Assembly (NCBI GenBank): GCA_030696305.1
Contig: JAUYSP010000028.1
Coordinates: forward strand, 62,001 to 126,000
DNA: 64,000 bases
Source of the DNA: Legionellaceae bacterium
GTDB lineage: Bacteria > Pseudomonadota > Gammaproteobacteria > Legionellales > Legionellaceae
Direction: 5' to 3'
Part shown: piece after piece, positions 18,012 through 28,023 of the stretch
Position numbering within the stretch: position 1 is the first letter of the stretch
Layout of the letters: each line of letters begins with the position of its first letter
Program-made: the position numbers and the translations under genes
Notes under the pieces: model-generated
The model's database searches: none
The model's input: only the letters and a program-made list of their open reading frames with translations
What the model was told of the DNA's origin: nothing

Positions 18012-18626
18012 TCACCTCGCCTCGGCCTGTGTTTTCAACCAATCTCCATCACCGTTTTCATCTTCATACGATAATACAATAACTCGTGTACCAATTGTTA
18101 TAAATTGCTCATTGAGCCATTTCGCAGCGCTTGGTAATACACGTACACAACCATGGCTGGAGTTATGCATAGGAACATCATAAGCAGCATGAATTGTAAA
18201 TCCTTGGAAGAAATACATACAATACGGCATTTTTGCGCCACCTTCAGTTTCTACTGGATACTCGCCTGATTTACAATCGACACCACGTTTGTTGTAGACT
18301 TTAAATGTTCCAGTTACCGTACGGCATGGCTGCCCAACATCAGCACACATATCTTGACCACCAGACGCACTGCCGGTCATCACACGATTGCCATCCGCAT
18401 CATAAGCTGCCCATGCCCATGCTTTAGGATCAAAAACAAATAATTTTTGACCAGTGGCTGGAATTTTTAATGGAAAATAAGCTCGCCCTCGCTTATCTAA
18501 CAAATAGTGTGTTGTATGATGGACACGACCTTGATCATCAGTAATGTATGTCGACTCATCATTTTGAATACAACCAACGCAACCAATGCTAACTAAAAGA
18601 ACAAGCAGTAATATTTTATATTTCAT
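18012..18626 (-). CDS. L,D-transpeptidase (YkuD domain), exported
   Basis: YkuD enzymes form 3-3 peptidoglycan cross-links or attach proteins to peptidoglycan in the periplasm. The catalytic signature is complete: SSHGCVRV with Cys160, and the upstream His in FTIHAAYD (146). The ATG at 18626 (204 residues) has an AAGGTG ribosome-binding sequence; a GTG three codons earlier is less likely. The signal peptide ends in a Cys-rich stretch (IGCVGC), so it may be a lipoprotein on Cys16 or Cys19. The start is 10 bp after ettA on the same strand, so the two are probably co-transcribed. Confidence 0.88.
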   Translation of the reverse strand: MKYKILLLVLLVSIGCVGCIQNDESTYITDDQGRVHHTTHYLLDKRGRAYFPLKIPATGQKLFVFDPKAWAWAAYDADGNRVMTGSASGGQDMCADVGQPCRTVTGTFKVYNKRGVDCKSGEYPVETEGGAKMPYCMYFFQGFTIHAAYDVPMHNSSHGCVRVLPSAAKWLNEQFITIGTRVIVLSYEDENGDGDWLKTQAEAR

Positions 18627-18636
18627 AAGCAACACC

Positions 18637-20310
18637 TTAATTTTTCAATCGTCGATATTTTATTCTAGAAGGATTATTCGCTTGGTCACCTAATCGCCGC
18701 TTCCTGTCCTCTTCATAGTCAGTATAATTGCCTTCAATGAAGGTGACTTGCGAGTTACCTTCAAAAGCCATTAAATGAGTACAAACGCGATCTAAAAACC
18801 AGCGATCATGCGAAATAACCACAGCACACCCAGGAAAATTTAAAATAGCATCTTCTAACGCACGCAATGTTTCCACGTCCAAGTCATTACTAGGCTCATC
18901 GAGTAACAATACATTACCACCGCGCTTTAGCAGTTTAGCCAAATGCACACGGTTACGTTCGCCTCCAGACAATTGCGACATTTTCTTTTGTTGATCAGGA
19001 CCTTTAAAATTAAAACGCCCAACATAAGCTCGAGATGGCATTTGAAACGATCCGACTTGAATTAAATCGTGTTTATCAGCAATTTCTTCCCAAACCGTCT
19101 TATTATCATCCAAATGATCGCGCATCTGATCGACGTATGCTAAGTTCACAGTGTCACCAACTCTAATTTCACCTTGATCTGGTGATTCCTGCTGCATAAG
19201 CATTTTTAGAAAAGTTGATTTCCCAGCACCATTAGGACCAATAATGCCTAACACACCACCTTTGGGTAAACTAAAATCTAAGTTCTCAAATAGTAAGCGT
19301 TCGCCAAACGATTTACTTAAATTATGCCCTTCTAATACCAGATCACCAAGACGCTCACCAGGTGGGATATATAATTCATTCGTCTCATTACGTTTTTGGA
19401 ATTCTTTTGAGTTCATTTCTTCAAAACGAGCAAGCCTCGCTTTATTTTTAGCATGTCGACCTTTTGGTGAGGTTCTAACCCATTCTAATTCAGCTTTAAC
19501 TGCTCGCTGATGTGACGCTTCTTGTTTTTGCTCACGTTCTAGTCGCTCAGATTTTTGCTCAAGCCATGCGGTGTAATTTCCTTTGTAAGGAATACCTTCA
19601 CCTCTATCAAGCTCAAGAATCCATTCCGCGGCATTATCTAGAAAATATCTATCATGAGTGATAGCCACCACAGTACCAGGAAATTCTTCTAGATATTGTT
19701 CAAGCCAAGCAACACTTTCTGCATCTAAATGGTTGGTTGGTTCGTCAAGTAATAGCATATCAGGGTTAGAGAGCAGTAAGCGACACAACGCCACACGTCG
19801 TCTTTCACCACCGGAAAGCATGCTTACATTAGCATCCCAATCAGGTAATCTTAGGGCGTCTGCTGCAACCTCTAATTGTCGGTCTAAGTTCCAACCACCG
19901 CCTGTCTCGATTTCATGCTGTAATTCACCTTGTTCCATGAGGAGCTTATTCATTTCATCATCGCTCATGGGTTCAGCAAACCGCATACTAATTTCATCAA
20001 ACTGCGCTAATTTATTCTTCATATCCGCAACAGCTTCTTCAACCACTTCACGCACTGTTTTAGATAAATCAATTTCCGGTTCCTGAGCTAAATAACCTAC
20101 TCGAACACCCGGTTGCGCCCGCGCTTCACCATCAAATTGTTTATCCACTCCAGCCATTATTCTAAGCAACGTGGATTTACCGGAACCATTTAAACCTAAT
20201 ACACCAATCTTTGCTCCGGGTAGAAAACTTAAAGAAATATCTTTTAGAATAACACGTTGGTTTTCTACAATTTTGCTCACGCGATTCATGGTGAAAATAT
20301 ATTGCGACAT
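18637..20310 (-). CDS. ettA: Energy-dependent translational throttle protein EttA (ABC-F)
   Basis: EttA is a soluble ABC-F ATPase that binds the ribosomal E site and gates the first peptide bond according to the ADP/ATP ratio. The 557 residues carry two ABC domains: Walker A GLNGSGKST and GPNGAGKST, signatures LSGGERRRVAL and LSGGERNRVHL, and Walker B LLLDEPTNHLD and LLLDEPSNDLD. The linker and arm regions characteristic of EttA are present, along with the basic C-terminal tail. A GAGGAGAG ribosome-binding sequence precedes the ATG. It is divergent from pcm-tolC. Confidence 0.96.
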   Translation of the reverse strand: MSQYIFTMNRVSKIVENQRVILKDISLSFLPGAKIGVLGLNGSGKSTLLRIMAGVDKQFDGEARAQPGVRVGYLAQEPEIDLSKTVREVVEEAVADMKNKLAQFDEISMRFAEPMSDDEMNKLLMEQGELQHEIETGGGWNLDRQLEVAADALRLPDWDANVSMLSGGERRRVALCRLLLSNPDMLLLDEPTNHLDAESVAWLEQYLEEFPGTVVAITHDRYFLDNAAEWILELDRGEGIPYKGNYTAWLEQKSERLEREQKQEASHQRAVKAELEWVRTSPKGRHAKNKARLARFEEMNSKEFQKRNETNELYIPPGERLGDLVLEGHNLSKSFGERLLFENLDFSLPKGGVLGIIGPNGAGKSTFLKMLMQQESPDQGEIRVGDTVNLAYVDQMRDHLDDNKTVWEEIADKHDLIQVGSFQMPSRAYVGRFNFKGPDQQKKMSQLSGGERNRVHLAKLLKRGGNVLLLDEPSNDLDVETLRALEDAILNFPGCAVVISHDRWFLDRVCTHLMAFEGNSQVTFIEGNYTDYEEDRKRRLGDQANNPSRIKYRRLKN

Positions 20311-20471
20311 ACCACTCTCCTCTCAAACTGCGAAGAATAATAACAAACTATCTCTGATAATTCAGCAAAAATGGGCAAACTCAAGGAAATTATTTTATTT
20401 CCCAATGTAAACGCTATTAAAATTGTAAATTCTTGTTAGAATAGATCCAACGATTTATTGATAGGCTTTAA

Positions 20472-21125
20472 ATGAACATTCAAATTGCTCTAAATAATAT
20501 GATCTCTCAGCAGTTACGTACAGGCAATGTACTTAAAGAATCTATTCTACAACTATATAAAGAAATACCACGCGATGACTTTGTTCCATCGCATTTCAAA
20601 CAATTTGCATATTCCGACATGCAAATTGCACTCCCCCATCAGCAACGTATGATGACGCCCTTGGAAGAGTCTCTTATTTTGCAAGCCCTCGACTTAAAAG
20701 GGCATGAAACTGTTTTGGAAGTTGGAACTGGTAGTGGGTTTTTAACAGCTCTTCTCAGTCGATTATGTAAAAAAGTCATAAGCATTGATTACTACGAAGA
20801 TTTCACACAAGATGCGAGTGTACTATTAAAAAAGCATCATTGTGAAAATATCGAATTAATTACGGCAGATGCTTGCCAAGGTTGGGTTGATAAGGCACCA
20901 TATGAAGCAGTTATATTTAGTGGTGGCCTTGAAACATTATCTGAAATTCAACGCTTACAAACTTTACCGGGCGGAAAATTAATAGCCCTTGTTGGAAAGG
21001 AACCTAACTTGCAAGCTCAACTGCATTTGCTAGGACATGATAATCAATGGAAAAAGCAGATACTTTTTGAAACAAACTTACCTCCTTTGATTGATAGGTT
21101 GAATCACCAACACTTTGTTTTTTAG
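20472..21125 (+). CDS. pcm: Protein-L-isoaspartate O-methyltransferase family protein
   Basis: A SAM-dependent methyltransferase of the Pcm family, which initiates repair of isoaspartyl residues. SAM motif I is VLEVGTGSGFLTALL (near residues 80-94), and the N-terminal QLRTGNVLKESILQLYKEIPRDDFVP segment and the LPHQQRMMTPL loop are typical. The 217 residues match the family. The TAG stop forms part of the tolC ribosome-binding sequence 8 bp before its ATG, so the two are coupled. Some members of this branch next to tolC may not act on isoaspartate; the substrate is not certain. Confidence 0.85.
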   Translation: MNIQIALNNMISQQLRTGNVLKESILQLYKEIPRDDFVPSHFKQFAYSDMQIALPHQQRMMTPLEESLILQALDLKGHETVLEVGTGSGFLTALLSRLCKKVISIDYYEDFTQDASVLLKKHHCENIELITADACQGWVDKAPYEAVIFSGGLETLSEIQRLQTLPGGKLIALVGKEPNLQAQLHLLGHDNQWKKQILFETNLPPLIDRLNHQHFVF

Positions 21126-21133
21126 GATTACTC

Positions 21134-22642
21134 ATGAAGATTAATCGGTTGAAAATTGTTCGTAAATCTTGCCTCGTTTTGATGATGCATACACTTACAT
21201 CGTCTGCTTTTTCAGCTGATTTAATGGATGTTTATCATCAGTCGCTGGATAATGATCCTACATTCAAAGCAGCTTACAGTAATTTTTTGGCTCAAAGTGA
21301 GCAACTACCACAAGCATGGGCAGCATTGTTACCTCATATTGGCATCTCTGCATTAGCTGGACGCAACTCACAGTATGTTAGTTCAAGTCTAATAGAAGTG
21401 AATCAAAACTATAATATGAACTTATGGCGGATTAATGCCTCTCAAACTGTATTTAACTACCAAGCGTGGGAAAAAGTTAAAGAGGCATCCGCATCGGTGA
21501 AAGCTGCATTAGCAATATTTAACGATGCCGCACAAAATTTAATTGCCCGTACTGCCCAATCCTACACTAAATTACTGTTAGCCAAAGACACGGTAAATTT
21601 TGCCGAAGCCAAGAAACGTGCTAATAAGCGACAATATGATCAAGCCCAGCAGCGTTATAATGTTGGTCTCGATGCCATCACCTCGGTTTATGAAGCCCAA
21701 GCAGCTTACGATCAATCAGTTGCGGAGGTAATTGGCGCTCAAAATAATTTAACCAATGCGAATCAAGAACTAAGCAAGCTGACGAACCACCTTTATGAAG
21801 ATGTGGCTTCCTTGCGTAACAACACAATTCCATTGATCAACCCAGAACCCAACAATGTCGATGAATGGGTAACTGTCGGTTTAAAACAAAATTATAATTT
21901 GTATGCTGCAAAATATCGTCTACAATCTGCACGAGAAGCAATCAAAGCTTCAGCCGCTGGAAATTGGCCTGTTTTCGCAATCCAAGGGAACACGCAAGAT
22001 ACTCATCAAAGCCCAGCTCAATCGGGATCCCTACCTGCTGGTGAAAGACCGACACCTGCCAACATTATTTCAAGCGGTGTGATAAATAACATTTTCGTAC
22101 CCAGAGAACAACGCGTGTCAAATATTGCAATTGCAATGAACATGCCTATTTTCCAAGGGGGGTTAGTTGCTTCTCAAACCAGGCAAGCAGAATATAACTT
22201 CCAAACAAGCAGTCAGCAATTAGAAAAAATATACCGTGACGTCATTGTGCACAGTAACATTGCCTTTAACACAATTACAGATGGAATAAGCAAAGTTAAG
22301 GCAGACCGAAGAACCGTTCAAGCACAACAAAACTCGCTAAACAGTGTATCTGCGCAATATGAAGTAGGTACGCGAACAATGACCGACGTGGTTATGGCTC
22401 AGCAACATCTATTTCAAGCGCAAGAGCAGCTTGCAGCGGATCAATACAGCTTGATCAACGCTATTTTAAATTTAAAATATTTAGCTGGTACATTGAACGT
22501 TTCCGATTTGGAAGAAATTAATGCTTGGCTGAATACAAAACGGATTGCCGAATCTGCTCCTGGTAAAAACAATGGTGTATGCTCTCTAAAGAGTAACCGC
22601 TTGTTGAGAAATGTGCCTATATCAGCACCAATTGCACCATGA
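21134..22642 (+). CDS. tolC: TolC-family outer-membrane channel
   Basis: The trimeric channel-tunnel shared by type I secretion and RND pumps. The signal peptide (LMMHTLTSSAFSA) is followed by the tandem OEP repeats: the first around DLMDVYHQSLDNDPTFKAA, the second with RLQSAREAIKASAAGNWP. The periplasmic coils contain the ARTAQSYTKLLLAKD and YEVGTRTMTDVVMAQQ motifs, the latter characteristic of TolC. The 502 residues include a short unconserved C-terminal tail. It is the likely outer-membrane partner for the RND adaptor and pump at 3550-7892, which lack their own channel gene. Confidence 0.93.
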   Translation: MKINRLKIVRKSCLVLMMHTLTSSAFSADLMDVYHQSLDNDPTFKAAYSNFLAQSEQLPQAWAALLPHIGISALAGRNSQYVSSSLIEVNQNYNMNLWRINASQTVFNYQAWEKVKEASASVKAALAIFNDAAQNLIARTAQSYTKLLLAKDTVNFAEAKKRANKRQYDQAQQRYNVGLDAITSVYEAQAAYDQSVAEVIGAQNNLTNANQELSKLTNHLYEDVASLRNNTIPLINPEPNNVDEWVTVGLKQNYNLYAAKYRLQSAREAIKASAAGNWPVFAIQGNTQDTHQSPAQSGSLPAGERPTPANIISSGVINNIFVPREQRVSNIAIAMNMPIFQGGLVASQTRQAEYNFQTSSQQLEKIYRDVIVHSNIAFNTITDGISKVKADRRTVQAQQNSLNSVSAQYEVGTRTMTDVVMAQQHLFQAQEQLAADQYSLINAILNLKYLAGTLNVSDLEEINAWLNTKRIAESAPGKNNGVCSLKSNRLLRNVPISAPIAP

Positions 22643-22880
22643 TGACAAGGCCTCTTGACCGGCTTATTACCGTATATTGACCTACGTCAGAATCCTTGAC
22701 GCCAACTTGAAAATCACAGTGGCTTATCGGCGAAGCCCTTCAAAATTCTCGACCTTATAGCCCCTCCGATATTTGCCTCACGAACTTAATTTCTTCGTAG
22801 AGGCGATATCACAATACACTAGCTCCACCAATTAAACCGTAGTATACTACAACCCAACAATGCTGGTGATTTTTTAAACA

Positions 22881-23732
22881 ATGACTACATCGACTGAAAA
22901 AAAACTTTTACACTATATAGGCAAAGGAATCGCCGACTTTAATATGATTCAAGCCGGTGATCGTGTCATGGTCTGTTTGTCAGGCGGTAAGGACTCGTTT
23001 ACTTTATTGACCATACTCAATTTATTACGTCAACGGACTAACAACAAGTTTGAATTATTTGCGTTTACATTAGATCAAGCCCAGCCCGGTTGGGATGACA
23101 GCGAATTACACCGCTGGTTGAGTGAGCGCAATATCCCTTATGAAATTTTAACACGTGATACGTATAGCATCGTCAAAGAAAAAATTCCGGAAGGACAAAC
23201 CTATTGCTCATTATGTTCTAGGTTAAGACGAGGTATTATTTATCGATATGCAGAAGAAAACGGTTTTACTAAAATAGCCTTAGGCCATCACCGAGATGAT
23301 TTAGTACGCACTTTAATGATGTCAATTTTCTATAACGGTGACATCCGATCTATGCCACCAAAACTGCTGAGTGACAATAAAAAACATATCGTAATTCGAC
23401 CCATGTGTTATGTTCAGGAACGTGATATTATTACTTACACAAACGAGCAAAAATTTCCAATTATTCCTTGTACATTGTGCGGATCACAAGATAATTTGGC
23501 TCGGAAAAAAATCGGAAACTTGATAGATAAATTGGCAGAGGAAAATCCTAAAATTCCTAGTAACATTCTTCATGCTTTACAAAGTATTAAACCCAGTCAG
23601 CTTATGGATAAAAAGCTGTGGAATTTTCGGGAATTGGAACATGAATTAATCGGTCAAAATAATATTGAGCACGACCAATCTATTTCACTTATGATAGAGG
23701 ATATAGAATACAATGACACCAACATTGACTAA
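22881..23732 (+). CDS. ttcA: tRNA 2-thiocytidine(32) synthetase TtcA
   Basis: TtcA thiolates cytidine 32 of certain tRNAs using an iron-sulfur cluster and ATP. The PP-loop SGGKDS is near residue 35. The two CxxC pairs are present as [11 protein letters not shown] and PCTLCGSQ, with the GHHRDD motif between them. The 283 residues match the usual size. It overlaps the SulP-carbonic anhydrase gene by 20 bp, indicating one operon. The 238 bp before it hold no gene I can see; a TATACT hexamer lies near 22847. Confidence 0.95.
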   Translation: MTTSTEKKLLHYIGKGIADFNMIQAGDRVMVCLSGGKDSFTLLTILNLLRQRTNNKFELFAFTLDQAQPGWDDSELHRWLSERNIPYEILTRDTYSIVKEKIPEGQTYCSLCSRLRRGIIYRYAEENGFTKIALGHHRDDLVRTLMMSIFYNGDIRSMPPKLLSDNKKHIVIRPMCYVQERDIITYTNEQKFPIIPCTLCGSQDNLARKKIGNLIDKLAEENPKIPSNILHALQSIKPSQLMDKKLWNFRELEHELIGQNNIEHDQSISLMIEDIEYNDTNID

Positions 23733-26058
23733 TAATTTACGCAAATTCCATATCTATAGAAAACGAAATTTAAAGTTTGATTTTGTAGCTGCCGTTGTAG
23801 TATTTTTAGTTGCTATTCCGTTATGTCTAGGAATCGCTCTGGCATCTGGAGCGCCTATATTTTCCGGTATATTAAGTGGCATTATTGGTGGTATTGTAGT
23901 TGGCAGCTTAAGTGGCTCGCATATCAGTATCAGTGGACCTGCTGCCGGTATGGCTGTGGTTGTTTTAAGTGCGATCATTCAACTAGGTGATTTCAATACC
24001 TTTTTACTTGCCCTAATTATCGCAGGCTTACTGCAACTCATTGCTGGAGTACTTAAAGCAGGTTTTATAGCTGATTATATTCCCTCAAGTGTGATTCAAG
24101 GACTATTATCTGCAGTTGGGATTTTATTAATAGTCAAGCAATTACCATTAGCATTTACACTTTCTCACTCTATTGCAGGCCTAGAAACTGAGTTAATCGA
24201 TCTCTCTACAGGAATAACATATCAACCGTTACATGATCTTGCACGTCACATCAATACCGGTGCAATGGTGTTATCACTTAGTGGTCTGATAAGCTTAATT
24301 TTTATTGAAAAAAGTCGTTTAAAATGGGTTAGCTCACTACCTGGGCCATTTGTTGTTGTATGTATGGGCATTCTTCTTAATGAATTATTTCTTTTTACTG
24401 ACTCTACACTCGCTCAAGTTGGACCCCATTTAGTAAACATACCGAAACATAATGGATTTAGTGATTTTTTTGCACAAATGGAGCAACCGAATTGGTCAAA
24501 ACTAACAGATATTAAAGTCTACTTTGTTGCATTTCTGCTCAGTGCAGTTGCTGCCTTAGAAAATTTACTCAATGTAAAAGCTGGCGAAAAACTAGACAAA
24601 AAACACCGGAGTTCCTCTAAAGATAGAGAGTTAATTGCTCAAGGTATTGGTAATATCTTCGCAGGGTTAATTGGTGGTATACCAATTACTTCGGTAATTG
24701 CACGGACTTCGATTAATATCCAAACGGGAGCTAAAACTAAGTTCGCGGCTATTTTGCATGGCTTTTTCCTGCTGTTCGCCGTCATGCTTATTCCTGATGC
24801 GCTAAATAAAATACCATTGTCTTCACTAGCAGCCGTTTTAATTTATACGGGTTATAAATTAACACGTCCCATTATTTATATTAAAATTTATCGCCAAGGT
24901 ATGGATCGCTTTATTCCATTTATTGCCACTGTTATTGGAATCATTGCCTTCAATTTACTGCTAGGCATATTGTTGGGCTTGGTTGTTAGTTTGTTTTATA
25001 TTTTAAAATCAAACAGTCAAATGCGAATAGATATCATTAAAGAAATTTATCCTAAAGGTATTACCAATCGCCTTGTTCTTCCCCAACAAACAACCTTTTT
25101 AAATAAAGCATCATTAATTGCCGAACTGGATTCAATACCCAGAAAATCACAATTAATTATCGACGCACGTTATTCAGATTATATTGATAAAGAAATCATT
25201 GAATTTATCAAAGAATTTAAAACTGAATTAGCACCTCAAAAAAATATTTCGTTGAATTTAATTGGGTTTAAAGATCGTTATAAAGTTCATAATTATATTG
25301 ATTTTATTAATGTAACTACTTACGACGTACAATCGACATTAGCGCCGCAACAAATTTTAAATATTTTAAGAGAGGGTAACCAACGTTTTCGTCAAGATAC
25401 CTGTATCCATCGTAGTTTTAAAACAGACGTAGCTCAAACAGCAACTACACAACACCCTATTGCAGTAGTACTAGGCTGTATTGATTCTCGCGTTCCTGTA
25501 GAAACTATTTTTGACATGAGCTTTGGTGATTTATTTTGTGTTCGAATTGCAGGTAATGTTGTTAATGATGATATTTTGGCTAGTATAGAATATGCCTGTC
25601 ATGTTATTGGAGCGAAATTAATTGTGGTGCTCGGTCACACCCGTTGTGGAGCGATTCAAGCAGCATGTGATGGGGTAGAAACAGGTCACATTACCCAGTT
25701 ACTTGCTAAAATCAAACCAGCTATTAAAGCAGAAACTTATACTACCCATGATAGAACAGGTAAAAATCATCATTTTGTGCATAAGGTAACGCAATTAAAT
25801 ATTGCGAATACATTAGAGCATATTTATCATGAAAGTGAGATCTTACGTACGCTTATAGAATCTGAACAAGTAGGCATGGTTGGGGCTTTATATGAAGTCA
25901 ATAGCGGTGAAGTTCAGTTTAATGATTTCTCAACTTTTTTAAGCCAACTAGATGCTTCTGATGCAAATGTATTAGCTGAAAAATTGCGAAAAACATTAAC
26001 CGCCGCAAACCGGATTTTAAATGTGGATAATCAAGAATCGGAACCAAATAATAAATAA
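23713..26058 (+). CDS. SulP anion transporter fused to beta-carbonic anhydrase
   Basis: A 781-residue bifunctional protein. Residues about 1-430 are the SulP (SLC26-like) membrane domain with 10-14 helices and the [18 protein letters not shown] signature. A short STAS-like segment follows (about 455-530). The C-terminal part (from about 545) is a beta-class carbonic anhydrase with zinc ligands Cys (LGCIDSRVP, near 588), His and Cys (LGHTRCGA, near 641-644) and the Asp-Arg dyad. The fusion suggests bicarbonate import coupled to CO2 hydration; that is inference, though similar fusions are known in Legionella. It overlaps ttcA by 20 bp. Confidence 0.93.
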   Translation: MTPTLTNNLRKFHIYRKRNLKFDFVAAVVVFLVAIPLCLGIALASGAPIFSGILSGIIGGIVVGSLSGSHISISGPAAGMAVVVLSAIIQLGDFNTFLLALIIAGLLQLIAGVLKAGFIADYIPSSVIQGLLSAVGILLIVKQLPLAFTLSHSIAGLETELIDLSTGITYQPLHDLARHINTGAMVLSLSGLISLIFIEKSRLKWVSSLPGPFVVVCMGILLNELFLFTDSTLAQVGPHLVNIPKHNGFSDFFAQMEQPNWSKLTDIKVYFVAFLLSAVAALENLLNVKAGEKLDKKHRSSSKDRELIAQGIGNIFAGLIGGIPITSVIARTSINIQTGAKTKFAAILHGFFLLFAVMLIPDALNKIPLSSLAAVLIYTGYKLTRPIIYIKIYRQGMDRFIPFIATVIGIIAFNLLLGILLGLVVSLFYILKSNSQMRIDIIKEIYPKGITNRLVLPQQTTFLNKASLIAELDSIPRKSQLIIDARYSDYIDKEIIEFIKEFKTELAPQKNISLNLIGFKDRYKVHNYIDFINVTTYDVQSTLAPQQILNILREGNQRFRQDTCIHRSFKTDVAQTATTQHPIAVVLGCIDSRVPVETIFDMSFGDLFCVRIAGNVVNDDILASIEYACHVIGAKLIVVLGHTRCGAIQAACDGVETGHITQLLAKIKPAIKAETYTTHDRTGKNHHFVHKVTQLNIANTLEHIYHESEILRTLIESEQVGMVGALYEVNSGEVQFNDFSTFLSQLDASDANVLAEKLRKTLTAANRILNVDNQESEPNNK

Positions 26059-26086
26059 ACAATGCTTGCTCACTCAGCACCAATTT

Positions 26087-26105
26087 CCCGCGGTAAAACC
26101 GCGGG
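26087..26105. repeat. GC-rich palindrome (CCCGCGG hairpin)
   Basis: Perfect 7-bp arms CCCGCGG and CCGCGGG flank TAAAA, 29 bp after the SulP gene. It shares its core with the palindromes at 21-126 and is followed by GATGTCGAAA, compared with GACGTCGAAA at 119-128. It may be a member of the same repeat family, or work as the operon's terminator. Confidence 0.6.
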
Positions 26106-26224
26106 CTAAAGGATGTCGAAATTAGGAAAATTTCAATTTCGCGGCAGCACTAACTACTCCCAATTATCCAGCAAGTTTGATATAAATCAGTGCTGCATAA
26201 ACGGATTAACTTATTGGAATAAAT

Positions 26225-27940
26225 ATGCGCGCATCACAATGGTATATAGCAACAATCAAAGAAACACCAAACGACGCGGAAATTGCTTCTCACCAACTGA
26301 TGCTTCGTGCCGGTTTGATACGTAAACTAGGTTCAGGTTTGTACTCGTGGTTACCTTTAGGATTAAAAGTATTACGCAAAGTAGAACAAATTGTGCGTGA
26401 AGAAATGAATAAAACTGGTGCTATGGAGTTGCTCATGCCAGCGGTGCAACCAGCCGAGTTGTGGCAAGAGACAGGCCGCTGGGATACCTTTGGTGATCAA
26501 TTATTAACAATGCATGATAATAATGATCGTAAGTATTGTTTTGGCCCAACTCATGAAGAAGTTATTACTGATCTCATGCGACAAGAATTACAATCTTATA
26601 AACAATTACCGCTTAATTTTTATCAAATTCAAACTAAGTTTCGCGACGAAATTAGGCCAAGGTTTGGCGTGATGCGTGCTCGTGAATTTATTATGAAGGA
26701 TGCTTACTCATTCCATCTTGACCAACAAAGCTTACAATCTACGTATGATGCTATGTATCAAGGATACTGTAACATATTCGACAGATTGGGACTAAAATAC
26801 CGAGCAGTAGAAGCAGATACAGGTGCAATTGGCGGCGCTGTATCTCATGAATTTCAAGTATTAGCGGACTCTGGTGAAGATCTTATTTTTTATAGCGACC
26901 AAGGCAAGTATGCTGCTAATAGTGAACAAGCGACTAGTATGCTACCTGATGTATCATCCGTTCTTCCTGATGAAACGATACAATTGGTCCACACGCCAGG
27001 AACAAAAACGATCAGCGCAGTAGCTGAATTTTTACACATTTCGCCAGCTCAAACAGTTAAAACATTAATTGTTGAAGGCACAGAGCATCCGTTAGTTGCT
27101 TTAGTATTGCGTGGTGATGATGAACTCAATCCGATCAAAGCAGCAAAACATCAGCTAGTGCACTCCCCTCTTCGCTTGGTTGATGAGTCAATTGTTGAAA
27201 AATTACTTGGTGTACCAGTTGGATTTATTGGACCAGTTGATTTATCCATTCCCGTCATTGTTGATCATCATGCTCGCGCACTCAGTGAATTTGTTTGTGG
27301 TGCAAATCAACAAGATAAACATTATACACATGCAGCTTGGATACGTGATGCAGCATATCATACAACATGTGATTTACGTCTTGTTAAAGAGGGCGACATC
27401 AGTCCAGATGGCATTGGTGTACTGCGTAGCTGTCGAGGTATCGAAGTCGGCCATATTTTCCAACTTGGAGATAAATACGCGAAATCAATGCATGCCGAAG
27501 TAATCAATGAGTCTGGAAAATTACAAACCATGATTATGGGCTGTTATGGGTTAGGTATTTCGCGGGTTGTTGCAGCAGCTATTGAACAACACCATGATGA
27601 CAAAGGAATTCAATGGCCTACAAGCATTTCCCCTTTTCAATTGGTAATTATTCCAATTAACGGTCATCGTTCTGAAGAAATAAGAAATAATGCTGAAGAA
27701 CTTTATAATATGTGTCAAAAGCTTGGTGTTGATGTATTGCTTGATGATAGAAATGAGCGTCCTGGCGTATTATTTGCAGATAGCGAGCTTATTGGAATAC
27801 CCCATCGTTTGGTCATCAGTGAGCGCCATTTAGCCAACGATTCTATTGAATACAAAGCTCGTACAGCAGAAGCCCCTACTCTAGTTAAAATAGCAGATCT
27901 TCACCAATTTCTAGAGTCAATAAATCTAAGTAACATGTAA
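26225..27940 (+). CDS. proS: Prolyl-tRNA synthetase, bacterial type
   Basis: A class II synthetase that charges tRNA-Pro. The 571 residues include the N-terminal catalytic core (motif 1 around GLKVLRKVEQIVREEMN; motif 2 FRDEIRPRFGVMRAREFIMKD), an INS editing domain of about 180 residues in the middle (from ADSGEDLIF to HTTCDLRLV), motif 3 (MGCYGLGISRVVAAAIEQ) and the C-terminal anticodon-binding domain. The ATG at 26225 gives the conserved start MRASQWYIATIKETP. It is probably transcribed on its own, with a hairpin downstream. Confidence 0.98.
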   Translation: MRASQWYIATIKETPNDAEIASHQLMLRAGLIRKLGSGLYSWLPLGLKVLRKVEQIVREEMNKTGAMELLMPAVQPAELWQETGRWDTFGDQLLTMHDNNDRKYCFGPTHEEVITDLMRQELQSYKQLPLNFYQIQTKFRDEIRPRFGVMRAREFIMKDAYSFHLDQQSLQSTYDAMYQGYCNIFDRLGLKYRAVEADTGAIGGAVSHEFQVLADSGEDLIFYSDQGKYAANSEQATSMLPDVSSVLPDETIQLVHTPGTKTISAVAEFLHISPAQTVKTLIVEGTEHPLVALVLRGDDELNPIKAAKHQLVHSPLRLVDESIVEKLLGVPVGFIGPVDLSIPVIVDHHARALSEFVCGANQQDKHYTHAAWIRDAAYHTTCDLRLVKEGDISPDGIGVLRSCRGIEVGHIFQLGDKYAKSMHAEVINESGKLQTMIMGCYGLGISRVVAAAIEQHHDDKGIQWPTSISPFQLVIIPINGHRSEEIRNNAEELYNMCQKLGVDVLLDDRNERPGVLFADSELIGIPHRLVISERHLANDSIEYKARTAEAPTLVKIADLHQFLESINLSNM

Positions 27941-27947
27941 TTCGTTA

Positions 27948-27976
27948 GCGGCTTACTGATATACTTAATAAGCCGC
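27948..27976 (+). terminator. Probable proS terminator
   Basis: Perfect 8-bp arms GCGGCTTA and TAAGCCGC enclose 13 nt, starting 7 bp after the proS stop codon. A CCTTTTTAT stretch follows 9 bp later. Confidence 0.5.
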
Positions 27977-28023
27977 GCAACTCACCTTTTTATGAGCCCA
28001 ACTGAACGGATAATCCAAACATC

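Noticed and set aside
22643-22880. Possible tRNA or small RNA gene between tolC and ttcA
   Set aside because: I looked for a cloverleaf and found none. Apart from a TATACT hexamer near the end I see no structure.
26113-26325. 70-residue ORF upstream of proS
   Set aside because: It runs into proS in another frame, and its N-terminal part sits in repeat-bearing DNA. No support.
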